A DNA stretch of 15,282 bases from an uncultured Bacteroides sp. (lineage in GTDB: Bacteria; Bacteroidota; Bacteroidia; Bacteroidales; Bacteroidaceae), in NCBI GenBank assembly GCA_902472795.1, contig CABROZ010000053.1, positions 1-15,282 on the forward strand. Reading direction: 5' to 3'. Positions 1 to 6,782 of this stretch are shown piece after piece (the first letter of the stretch is position 1; every line of letters begins with the position of its first letter). The position numbers and the translations under genes were made by a program. A model generated the notes under the pieces. That model worked only from the letters and a program-made list of their open reading frames with translations, had not been told where the DNA came from and searched no databases.

Positions 1-24
1 GTGAGCCACACTTGCACGGCTCAC
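1..24. other. Short inverted repeat at the left edge
   Basis: A perfect 7-bp inverted repeat (GTGAGCC at 1-7, GGCTCAC at 18-24) encloses a 10-base loop. Part of the left arm (CCACAC, 6-11) could instead pair with GTGTGG at 36-41. No T-run follows on the plus strand, and the sequence that would follow on the minus strand lies outside the window. It could be the foot of a terminator for a neighbouring gene, or chance. Bases 25-121 show no gene or other structure I can support. Confidence 0.25.
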
Positions 25-121
25 GAGCAACACTTGTGTGGAACAAACGCATCATTCTCAATCCTGTAACACACTGAATATCAGACGGATGAAAATCTCA
101 CAAAAGGACCGTTTCCCGAAT

Positions 122-165
122 AAAAAAATGTCCGCAGACCACCTTCGAAGAAAGCGGCTGCGGAC
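122..165 (-). terminator. Rho-independent terminator of the enzyme operon
   Basis: Read on the minus strand, an 8-bp GC-rich stem (arms 158-165 and 130-137, GTCCGCAG/CTGCGGAC) is followed directly by a T-rich tract (seven A's on the plus strand at 122-128). The loop contains the small palindrome CTTCGAAG (143-150). It lies about 65 bases after the stop codon of the GH105 gene. No T-run follows on the plus strand, so it should act only on minus-strand transcription and mark the end of the three-gene operon. Bases 166-229 are the 3' untranslated region, with nothing else visible. Confidence 0.85.
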
Positions 166-229
166 GGGGGAGAATAAAGAAAAATCAGAGAAATCGTTAT
201 CGGTACGGTCTGTCGGAAACGAACAATGT

Positions 230-1351
230 TTACATCAGATAGCGCACCATCTCGCAAGCGGCCAGCAGGAAAGCCCCGACTCCGAAGTTGGAAGTGGACT
301 TGGCATCGACCACCTGGCCGGGTATGGCTTTCTCGCCAATGGGCTGCACATAGCCCACACTGCCATCGGGCTGCAAGGCCACGGTGGACAGATAGTGCCA
401 GGACTTCATCACCACCGGTTCGTAAGTAGCCTTGTCGAGCAGGCCGTTGTTCATGCCCCACAGCAAGCCGTAGGTGAAGAATGCCGTTCCGCTGGTTTCG
501 GGACCCGGCGCATGTTCGGGGTCGAGCATGCTGCGCGTCCAGTAACCCTCGGGTTGCTGGCAGGCAGCCACGGCCTTGGCCATGGTCCGGAAACGGTCGA
601 TGTACTCCTGACGGTAGCGGTCGGTTTCGGGCAGGTCCTTCAGCACCTTGGCCAGTGCGGCAAGCACCCAGCCGTCGCCACGCGCCCAGAAGTCTTTCTT
701 GCCGTTCAGGCTCTTGTGTTGCGGAAAGACGTATTTGCCGTCGCGATAGTACAGGCCGGCTTCGGCATCGTACATGATGCTGTTGGCGTACTCCCAGTAT
801 TCGTGCAGTTTTTCCAGATAAAGGGGATTACCGGTCACCTTGTACAACTTGGTCATCACGGGCATCACCATGTACAGGCCGTCGGCCCACCACCAGTAGT
901 CGTTCTTGTCGGTACTCATCTCGTACTCCATCACCTCGCGGGCGCGGGCTATCTTATAGTCGGCCGGATCCACGTTGTACAGGTCAACGTAGGTCTGGAA
1001 ACAGATCTGGTAGTCGCCGAAGAGGACATAGTCGTCGCTCTCGCCGTAGCTGTACTTCCACTGCGACTTGTCGTCGCTCTTGGCTCCCTTCCACTCGTTA
1101 TGCTTGGCCCAGGCTTCGGAATAGTCGTAATAATCGCCGTTGCCGGTCAGGAAGAAGGCTTCCATGTTGCCAGTGTGATAGGCGGCGTTGTCCCAGAAAG
1201 CTCGCCCGTGCTGCGGATGCGTCTCCTGCCAGTGACGGTTGACCTTGTCAATCATCTTAATCACCTCGTCCGCCTTCGGGCGCTGCGCCAGACACGACGT
1301 GCCAGACAGGCCGAGGGTCAGGGCCAGTAATGCAAAAATCAGTTTCTTCAT
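230..1351 (-). CDS. GH88/GH105-type unsaturated glucuronyl hydrolase
   Basis: This 373-residue protein matches the (alpha/alpha)6-barrel GH88/GH105 family in length and motifs. Such enzymes hydrate the 4,5 double bond of the unsaturated uronic acid left by a polysaccharide lyase, which releases that sugar. The signal peptide covers about residues 1-23 with a likely cut after AQ; C20 is a poor lipobox, so a soluble periplasmic enzyme is most likely. Visible motifs are HTGNMEAF (59-66), WWWADGLYM (153-161, whose D157 is the probable catalytic acid by family analogy), FWARGDGW (221-228) and ETSGTAFFTYGLLWG (285-299). It is the last gene of its operon, 52 bases after the propeller gene, and is followed by a strong terminator. 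The link to an adjacent lyase fits a product-to-substrate relay. I favour GH105 over GH88 on overall resemblance to Bacteroides proteins, but motifs alone do not settle this. It has only one TTA/CTA/TCA codon, in the signal peptide. Confidence 0.9.
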   Translation of the reverse strand: MKKLIFALLALTLGLSGTSCLAQRPKADEVIKMIDKVNRHWQETHPQHGRAFWDNAAYHTGNMEAFFLTGNGDYYDYSEAWAKHNEWKGAKSDDKSQWKYSYGESDDYVLFGDYQICFQTYVDLYNVDPADYKIARAREVMEYEMSTDKNDYWWWADGLYMVMPVMTKLYKVTGNPLYLEKLHEYWEYANSIMYDAEAGLYYRDGKYVFPQHKSLNGKKDFWARGDGWVLAALAKVLKDLPETDRYRQEYIDRFRTMAKAVAACQQPEGYWTRSMLDPEHAPGPETSGTAFFTYGLLWGMNNGLLDKATYEPVVMKSWHYLSTVALQPDGSVGYVQPIGEKAIPGQVVDAKSTSNFGVGAFLLAACEMVRYLM

Positions 1352-1403
1352 AATGTCTGTATGTCTTTGAGTTGTTTTGAATTCAAGTTAAACGGATGCC
1401 GGG

Positions 1404-2711
1404 TCAGTGTGCCACTTCCAGCACGTAAACCGGCTGCGGAGCAAAATCGACCGTCCGTTCGCCGTCGCCCTGGCGCGTATGCTGCACAAAGAGGTGCAGA
1501 CGGCGATGTTTCTTCCACAATTCGGTGTCGTGCGAGGGTTCCCAGGCATCTACCGGGAAATCGGTCAGGTCGGTAAACTGCCACTTGCCGTTGGCCACAT
1601 CAGCGGTATGGGCCACGGTCACCTTGCTGCCCCGCTCTTCGTCGCGGAAGATGTAGTAGATCTCGCCATCATCCACCACGATGCGCGGACGGGCAATGGG
1701 AATCATCTTCGTGCCTCCGCCCTTAAGGGAGAAGGGCGTGGTTCGCTCGCCTACCTGACGGCTGTGCCACTCCAGTCCGTCGTGCCACACGATGCGATAC
1801 TGGGGCACGTCGCTGTCGGGGTCGCGCCAGTACGTAGCGATGTACGGATTGCCTCCTGCGTCGGCACTCATGCTGGTCTGGTTGATCAGTTCGGCATGCT
1901 GCGGAATGCGACAGGCATATTCGGCATTGCCCAACCGGATGGGCAGGTCGTACTTCCGCCCGTTGGCCTTGTACCAGGTGACGCCATTGTCGTACGATCG
2001 GGCATAGCAGAGGTCGTGATTGGTCTCCACGTGCCACGTTTCGCGCCATACCCACGACAAGTGGATGGTGCCCTGCTCGTCCACGTAGAGCTGCCAGTAA
2101 GCGTTGCGTTTGTCCTCACCGTCAATCAGCACGTCCTGCACCCGATGCCACCGGCCGGTCTTCACGTCGTAGCGGTTCAGCACCAGATTGCCCCGTCCCG
2201 ACGAACCGGAACGGTAAGCGAACAGCAAGTCGCCGCCCGACAGCAGGTAGAACTCGGGATAAGTCACGTTGCCTTCATCGATACCGGTCATCGGCTCCTT
2301 CTCGCCCAGCTCGAGAGAGTATGGCGCCACACTGCGGCAATAGTTCAGCGGATGACCGTGATGGTCGAAAGCTACGTGCAAGTAACCCTTTCCATCGACC
2401 ATGATGCTGATGACGTTGTGAGCATCCTTCACATTGCCCTTGTATTGCGAGCGGCGCAGTGTCCACTGATCGGTACCCAGCTTACGTTTGCCCAACGTCA
2501 GGAAACCGTCGGCATCGTAGTAGGCAATGTACTGCTCGTCGCCGGCAGTCACCAGCGAATTGTTGCGGAACACCGCCGTATTGACCGAAGTCTGACTGTA
2601 GCCCTCGCCCACCTTCACCAACCGAGCTACAGGCCCGGCCTCCTGCGCCCTTGTCCAAAGGGGCAGGCAGGCCAATGCCAGCAGCAGGCACGCATTTCGA
2701 ATAATTTTCAT
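1404..2711 (-). CDS. BNR_4 seven-bladed propeller protein, probable uronate-specific lyase
   Basis: This is a 435-residue secreted beta-propeller of the BNR_4 type, the fold shared by ulvan lyases PL24/PL25, PL42 rhamnose-glucuronate lyases and GH145 rhamnosidases. I chose the ATG at 2711 because it begins a clean signal peptide (MKIIRNACLL..., likely cut after RAQ, residue 23); an ATG at 2729 would add six non-signal residues. Motifs include FRNNSLVT (48-55), DAHNV (96-100), FDHHGHPLNY (115-124), NVTYPEF (148-154), FAYRSGSSG (164-172), NHDLCYARS (231-239) and ARPRIVVD (340-347). H98 and H118 are 20 apart and are followed by Y166-R167, a spacing like the catalytic His/His/Tyr set I recall for PL25. 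There is no histidine before H98. The gene starts 38 bases after the DUF2264 gene and lies upstream of the GH105 gene. A lyase is favoured, but a GH145-type hydrolase or a non-catalytic role cannot be excluded. The gene contains no TTA, CTA or TCA codon. Confidence 0.85.
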   Translation of the reverse strand: MKIIRNACLLLALACLPLWTRAQEAGPVARLVKVGEGYSQTSVNTAVFRNNSLVTAGDEQYIAYYDADGFLTLGKRKLGTDQWTLRRSQYKGNVKDAHNVISIMVDGKGYLHVAFDHHGHPLNYCRSVAPYSLELGEKEPMTGIDEGNVTYPEFYLLSGGDLLFAYRSGSSGRGNLVLNRYDVKTGRWHRVQDVLIDGEDKRNAYWQLYVDEQGTIHLSWVWRETWHVETNHDLCYARSYDNGVTWYKANGRKYDLPIRLGNAEYACRIPQHAELINQTSMSADAGGNPYIATYWRDPDSDVPQYRIVWHDGLEWHSRQVGERTTPFSLKGGGTKMIPIARPRIVVDDGEIYYIFRDEERGSKVTVAHTADVANGKWQFTDLTDFPVDAWEPSHDTELWKKHRRLHLFVQHTRQGDGERTVDFAPQPVYVLEVAH

Positions 2712-2749
2712 ATCAGAAATGAACGTCATTAACAGAGTATCCGGTATTT

Positions 2750-4003
2750 TTATTCATAGTAAGCATGATCCTTCGGAAAGTCTTCGCCCTCCCAGGCCTT
2801 TTTGCTGGTCCAGCTTTGCGGAGCGTCGGTCCAGAAAGGATGGTCGGCGGGCAGTCCCAGCGGAAGGAAGGCCAGCGAAGCCATGTAAAGGCTGCCGTTG
2901 TTGGTGTACCAGTCGGAAATATTGGGTTGCGAACCGTTGAAGCCGAGTGTCAGGAATCCCTTCTCGTTGTAGTTGCGGTTGTCGCTGAACATGCGCTTGA
3001 TGACGGCCGTCATGGCAGCACGCACCTGCCCGTTCGACAGTTCCTTCGGCAACCATCCGCGCCATGCCAGCAGGGCAAGCGGCTGAAGCGTACCGGTGCG
3101 GTAAGTGATGGAACGGCCATACACGGGGAAGGTACCTTCGGGCGAAATGAGTCGTTCCAGAATCATGCCGTAACGCTGCATACGTTTCTGCGCACGCAGG
3201 AAGTTGCAGTCGGGCGCATTCCAGATGTTATGTTTTCCGCCGTTGGTGAACACTTCCAGGCATTCAACGTACATGGGATGCAGCACGAAGCTGTTGTAGT
3301 AGTCGAAAGCGAAATCGGGACCGTCGCTGTAGAAACCGTCACCCACATACCACTCTTCGACCTTACGCAGCGAAGAGACAATGCGATAAGTGTCGCAAGG
3401 TGCACCGGCCTTACGCAAGAAGCACTCTACCGTCGATGAAAACAGCAGCCAGTTGGTATAAGGCGGATCGACACGACGCAGCTGGGTGAACTCTTCGATG
3501 TAGCGTTGCTTGGTCAGGCTGTCGAGCGGCATCCACAGAGCATCGTAGGCGCGCAAAAAACTTTCGGCCACGTAAGCGGCATCGACCAGCGTCTGGCCTT
3601 CCTGACGCCACAACAGGTAGTCCTTGCCTTGCGGATCGACAGCCTGGGCATAACTCTTCAGTGCCCACTCGCGCAGTTGCTTGCGCTGCTTGCCTTCAGC
3701 CGTATCGTCGTCGGGCAGCGAAAGCCACGGCGCCAATCCGGACATCAAGCGGCCGAAGCATTCCATATAAGTCACTTTCTTATTGCGTCCGTCCCAGGTG
3801 GGGCTGAGCTCTACCAGCATGTTTTCCTGCAGGTGGCCTTCGCTCATGTTGCTCAGGACGGGAGCCGCCATGCGATAGAGGACATCGCACCACAGTTCGC
3901 GGTCGGTCATTACTTTCTCAGTCTTCTTCTTTGCCGAAACAAGCTGTGCCGGCAACAACAAAGCTACTACTAAGAGCAGCCATACGCTTCTTCTTGTCTT
4001 CAT
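2750..4003 (-). CDS. DUF2264 protein, GH154-type candidate beta-glucuronidase
   Basis: This 417-residue protein is a full-length DUF2264 member. The family is predicted to be an (alpha/alpha)-barrel, and as I recall CAZy lists relatives as GH154, with beta-glucuronidase activity linked to arabinogalactan breakdown. The signal peptide spans residues 1-24 (cut after VSA), with no lipobox, so it is probably periplasmic. Family motifs are ECFGRLMSGLAPWL (81-94), LVDAAYVAESFLRA (139-152), NWLLFSSTVE (184-193), WYVGDGFYSDGP (218-229), FDYYNSFVLHP (233-243), ERLISPEGTFPVYGRS (283-298) and NNGSLYMASLAFLPLGLP (368-385). The conserved Asp and Glu residues in these motifs are candidate catalytic groups, but I cannot assign them. 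It is the first gene of the three-enzyme operon, 320 bases after the GH16 gene and behind a promoter-like box. Inference: it removes glucuronic acid ends that the lyase/GH105 route leaves behind. Family assignment is firm; substrate is not. Confidence 0.87.
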   Translation of the reverse strand: MKTRRSVWLLLVVALLLPAQLVSAKKKTEKVMTDRELWCDVLYRMAAPVLSNMSEGHLQENMLVELSPTWDGRNKKVTYMECFGRLMSGLAPWLSLPDDDTAEGKQRKQLREWALKSYAQAVDPQGKDYLLWRQEGQTLVDAAYVAESFLRAYDALWMPLDSLTKQRYIEEFTQLRRVDPPYTNWLLFSSTVECFLRKAGAPCDTYRIVSSLRKVEEWYVGDGFYSDGPDFAFDYYNSFVLHPMYVECLEVFTNGGKHNIWNAPDCNFLRAQKRMQRYGMILERLISPEGTFPVYGRSITYRTGTLQPLALLAWRGWLPKELSNGQVRAAMTAVIKRMFSDNRNYNEKGFLTLGFNGSQPNISDWYTNNGSLYMASLAFLPLGLPADHPFWTDAPQSWTSKKAWEGEDFPKDHAYYE

Positions 4004-4176
4004 GATATTCTGTATAATGGTTTATAAATAACATTGATCGAACTCCTTGCTCCAGGGCGGATTCAGTCCTGATGCCAATGCCCCTGTCCATGCGCCGCAC
4101 ACGAAAGATGACAGCAACACTTCCCTGACTCGGCATCGTAACGACAGATTCACACCGTCTGCCCGCGTTATGGTTG
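4004..4176 (-). other. Long GC-rich untranslated leader of the enzyme operon
   Basis: If the -7 box at 4177-4184 is used, the DUF2264 mRNA begins with roughly 165 untranslated bases. Bases 4041-4160 are 67/120 G+C by hand count, high for a Bacteroides intergenic region, while 4004-4035 is A/T-rich as expected near a start codon. Only weak imperfect hairpins are visible (for example CAGGGGC against GCCCTG on the minus strand). No riboswitch, tRNA or known RNA is recognised. It may be a regulatory leader, or degraded former coding sequence. Confidence 0.35.
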
Positions 4177-4184
4177 CAAATATA
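4177..4184 (-). promoter_or_regulatory. Bacteroides-type -7 promoter box (TATATTTG)
   Basis: The minus-strand sequence TATATTTG matches the Bacteroides -7 consensus TAnnTTTG exactly. No good -33 TTTG lies 19-23 bases upstream; the nearest TTTG is about 35 bases away, within the A-run at 4221-4226 (plus strand). A missing -33 box would fit a promoter that depends on an activator, common for PUL operons. The box sits in the 320-base gap that separates the two gene blocks. The match is only eight bases, so support is moderate. Bases 4185-4253 hold nothing else I can identify. Confidence 0.45.
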
Positions 4185-4253
4185 CAGCATTCAGCGGATA
4201 AGCTCTATCATAAATAAGCCAAAAAAGGGCAGGAATCAATCAAAAGAGAAAAG

Positions 4254-4302
4254 ATATCCCGTATTATCCACTCCCATGACAGGAAAAAATAATACGGGAT
4301 AT
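4254..4302 (-). terminator. Perfect 14-bp inverted repeat after the GH16 gene, candidate terminator
   Basis: ATATCCCGTATTAT (4254-4267) and ATAATACGGGATAT (4289-4302) are exact reverse complements around a 21-base loop. The repeat begins about 20 bases after the GH16 stop codon. On the minus strand it is followed by a pyrimidine-rich tract (CTTTTCTCTTTTG) rather than a pure T-run. It probably ends or weakens transcription of the transporter operon, or protects the 3' end of its mRNA. Because the arms are long and the loop is large, a protein-binding operator for the next operon is an alternative. Confidence 0.6.
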
Positions 4303-4323
4303 GAGGATCATCAAACGCCGGGG

Positions 4324-5823
4324 TTATTCAACCTTCTGATATACCCGTACGTAGTCGATATGATATTCAAGCGGGAACTGAGACACATCGGGTGTACCTC
4401 CGTTACCTCCCAAAGCAAGATTCAGGAAGATTTGCTGACCGAAGTTCTCGCCGCTATTACCACTGTCGCTGAACGGATTACGCCACGAGCCTCTCCACCA
4501 GTCGTTCAAACCGCCACTGCCATTGGTCGTCTTGCTCAATTCGATTTCATTCAGCAGTTCATCATCCAGATACAGACGGATGCTCGTTTCGTCCCAATCC
4601 ATCCGCCAGATGTGGTACTTCTTGGTCCACTCCGAATCCTTGCTTTCGAATTCAGTCAAAGGACGGTTGTAGGAATCCCATGTGGCACTCCAACGTGTAT
4701 CGCTACCCCAGCAAGCATTGGCATGAATACTTGGCTTGCCGTTAACGAGGTAGTACTCCAGCAAGTCAATCTCGCCACCCAGCGGCCATTCCCAGCACCA
4801 GGAATCATCGCTGGTTCCGGTAGTCCAGATAGCAGGCCATGCACCTGTTGCAGTAGGAATCTTGGCGCGTACAATCATCGTGCCGTAGCGGAAACGATAA
4901 CTGGATACGATGCTGCTCGAAGTATATTCGGCATATTCACGGTTCTGCTTCCAGTCGCTGCTTCCTTCCACATAGTTCGGGTTCTTCACGCGCTCGGTTT
5001 TTCCCGTAATGACCAGCGTACCGTCACCGGCCATTTCGGCGTTGCGGTCGCAATACCACTGCAACTCCTGATTACGCTGGAAACCTTCTTCAAATCTCCA
5101 CACAGCACCGTCGGGAGCTCCTGTTCCGTTGAACTCGTCGTGGAACATCAGCTTCATGTTCTCGTTCAACATGTGTCCGTCGGGAACGCCCTCTACATCG
5201 GGAACATAAGATTCCTCATCCAGATAAGTGACATTGAAGATGAACATCATCGTACTCGTCTTGCCGTTGATGGCGTACGAAGTGGAGTTTTGAATGCGCA
5301 ACGGAAGTACGTAGCACTTATTCACTTTGGCCGACTGAGTCAGATCAATCAGTCCCTGAGACTTCACCGTCAGCTGTACAGGATCGGACAGGGTACTTCC
5401 CGTCCGCAAAGTCATGGTATTGGCAGAAAGCGTATAGCAATCGGCAGGCAACAGTTCGGCATTTGCATATACATCGTACAAGGAAGAAGTACCTGCCATG
5501 CTTATGGCCTTATTCAGAGAATCTTCTGCCACCACTATCGAAACAGTAGCATCCTGCTCAGCCTGTTTATTTTGATAAAGTGACAAATTCAGCTGATAAG
5601 TGAAATCGGCTGCATCTTCTACATCACCCGGACCAGCCTTACGCAAAGCCGTCACCAGGTTGCACTCTTTCTGATTCATAATCTCCGTGGCCTGCTTGAT
5701 GTTCAGCAGGTTCAGGTCCAAATTGCCTTTGTATGTCAGATCTATGCCATCATCACAAGACTGAAACGACATAGTGCAGGCAGCCAAACAGCAGACTGCC
5801 ATGCTTATCAGTTTATTTTTCAT
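4324..5823 (-). CDS. GH16 surface endo-glycanase lipoprotein with DUF1735-like N-terminal domain
   Basis: This 499-residue lipoprotein has a signal ending at SFQSC (C23) followed by DDG, the acidic pattern linked to export to the Bacteroides cell surface. Residues about 70-200 resemble the DUF1735 (BT_3987-like) domain found ahead of many PUL surface proteins. The GH16 domain runs from about 222 to 499 and keeps the beta-bulge catalytic motif GEIDLLEYY: E351 is the expected nucleophile, D353 the helper and E356 the acid/base. GH16 enzymes retain anomeric configuration and cut inside beta-1,3- or 1,4-linked glucans or galactans. Residues 432-464 are an apparent insertion rich in G, N, S and W before the conserved IFLNLALGG strand. 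It is the last gene of the transporter operon, 21 bases after the F5/8C lipoprotein. With the GlcA-directed enzymes next door, an endo-beta-1,3-galactanase is plausible; a laminarinase or mixed-linkage glucanase remains possible. Confidence 0.9.
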   Translation of the reverse strand: MKNKLISMAVCCLAACTMSFQSCDDGIDLTYKGNLDLNLLNIKQATEIMNQKECNLVTALRKAGPGDVEDAADFTYQLNLSLYQNKQAEQDATVSIVVAEDSLNKAISMAGTSSLYDVYANAELLPADCYTLSANTMTLRTGSTLSDPVQLTVKSQGLIDLTQSAKVNKCYVLPLRIQNSTSYAINGKTSTMMFIFNVTYLDEESYVPDVEGVPDGHMLNENMKLMFHDEFNGTGAPDGAVWRFEEGFQRNQELQWYCDRNAEMAGDGTLVITGKTERVKNPNYVEGSSDWKQNREYAEYTSSSIVSSYRFRYGTMIVRAKIPTATGAWPAIWTTGTSDDSWCWEWPLGGEIDLLEYYLVNGKPSIHANACWGSDTRWSATWDSYNRPLTEFESKDSEWTKKYHIWRMDWDETSIRLYLDDELLNEIELSKTTNGSGGLNDWWRGSWRNPFSDSGNSGENFGQQIFLNLALGGNGGTPDVSQFPLEYHIDYVRVYQKVE

Positions 5824-5844
5824 ATACTTTCATTGTTTTATAAG

Positions 5845-6735
5845 TTAATCCAAAGGTGCTGTTTCCGGGTCATATACCTCTACTTCCACATCGTAGAAGG
5901 AGAATTCGGACATATGGAAATAGTTGGCGTTAGCCGAAGCCGAGGTCACCAGGAAACGGAAATGCTTGAATTTCTTTCCTGGAATAACAAAGTCTGAAAC
6001 ATATTCCGTCACACTTTTGGCGGGCAGCCCGCTTAAGGAAGCCACCGTTTCCCACTCCGTGCCGTCCTGGCTGATCTGCAAGTCAGCAGCTGTCGGGAAA
6101 CCATCCGAGTTGCCTACATTACGCGTTGTATATTGAATGGCAAAGTTCTCGTGTTCCTCGTTAAAGTCAATCTGAATGTATTGAGGCAGAGGCACCTGAG
6201 GACTGCTCCAACGGGTATGGAAGAATGTGTTGGTATTATTGTCAATCAAGTTGGCAATAGGACCTTCCGTCGGTTCCTGGTTATCCGTACTCAGCTGATC
6301 GGCAGTGAGCGTCACTTTGGTACGTTTCGTTTCGGACAGAGTAATGGGAGCCGCTCCGGAGACAGCTTTCACTTCCGTCACTGCACTACCTACATTGGCA
6401 GCATTGAATGTCTGGAAAGCAAACGTATAATCACCGAAACGGGCAAGTGTATTGTCTATCAACAGTTCGCCGGTATATTTAGAAGCCAGTAAAGTGACAT
6501 CTTCCTTGGACAGATAGTCGTAATAATATACTTTCAGGTACTCAAATCCCGGATCCTCGGTGACCGTCCAATACAGGCGAATCTGTCCAGGCAACGATTC
6601 ATAATGTATAGTTGTAGGCTCGATGGCGGTGGGAGCCTTGACTTCTCCCACCGTTTCGAAAGTCTCTAACTTGTCATCGCAACCACTCATGCCCATCAGC
6701 AAACCGGCTGCCAAAAACAAATATTTGAATTTCAT
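5845..6735 (-). CDS. Lipoprotein with Fn3-like and F5/8 type C domains, probable surface glycan-binding protein
   Basis: This 296-residue lipoprotein has a lipobox MSGC with C19, followed by DDK, which suggests surface exposure. Residues about 37-125 form a beta-rich, Fn3-like segment (IRLYWTVTEDPGFEYLKVYYYD, split here as IRLYWTVTED at 52-61 and PGFEYLKVYYYD at 62-73), similar to the DUF4959/DUF4998 modules of such proteins. Residues about 155-285 look like an F5/8 type C (discoidin) domain, with IANLIDNNTNTFFHTRWSS (160-178) and QYIQIDF (185-191) as its hallmark. There is no catalytic motif. It follows a SusD gene by 47 bases and precedes the GH16 gene by 21, the usual place of a SusE/SusF-like surface glycan-binding protein. 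Binding of the PUL substrate at the cell surface is inferred from position and domains; the ligand is unknown. Confidence 0.8.
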   Translation of the reverse strand: MKFKYLFLAAGLLMGMSGCDDKLETFETVGEVKAPTAIEPTTIHYESLPGQIRLYWTVTEDPGFEYLKVYYYDYLSKEDVTLLASKYTGELLIDNTLARFGDYTFAFQTFNAANVGSAVTEVKAVSGAAPITLSETKRTKVTLTADQLSTDNQEPTEGPIANLIDNNTNTFFHTRWSSPQVPLPQYIQIDFNEEHENFAIQYTTRNVGNSDGFPTAADLQISQDGTEWETVASLSGLPAKSVTEYVSDFVIPGKKFKHFRFLVTSASANANYFHMSEFSFYDVEVEVYDPETAPLD

Positions 6736-6782
6736 AATCTGAATCTTTTTAATTTAATCGAATTATAATAGTAAACTCGCCA

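Noticed and set aside
1..77. Possible C-terminal end of a plus-strand gene at the left edge (frames closing at about 69 and 77)
   Set aside because: Only about 22 to 24 codons are visible, with no recognisable motif; chance open frames of this length are common.
38..2732. Long plus-strand open frames opposite the GH105 and BNR_4 genes (38-1330 and 1407-2732)
   Set aside because: They are in exact codon register with the minus-strand genes and stay open only because those genes avoid TTA, CTA and TCA codons. They have no recognisable domain and no credible initiation region.
3918..4190. Minus-strand 90-codon frame in the leader overlapping the DUF2264 start
   Set aside because: It overlaps the DUF2264 gene out of frame, its ATG lies upstream of the -7 box and so would probably not be transcribed from it, and it resembles no family.
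4174..5583. Plus-strand open frame of about 469 codons opposite the GH16 gene
   Set aside because: Same codon-register shadow effect. The minus-strand GH16 has catalytic motifs, a lipobox and operon context; the antisense product has none.
230..5823. Ulvan as the substrate, suggested by the BNR_4 lyase fold plus GH105
   Set aside because: Not excluded, but no sulfatase is present in the window and a GH16 endo-enzyme is not part of typical ulvan pathways; arabinogalactan explains more of the genes.
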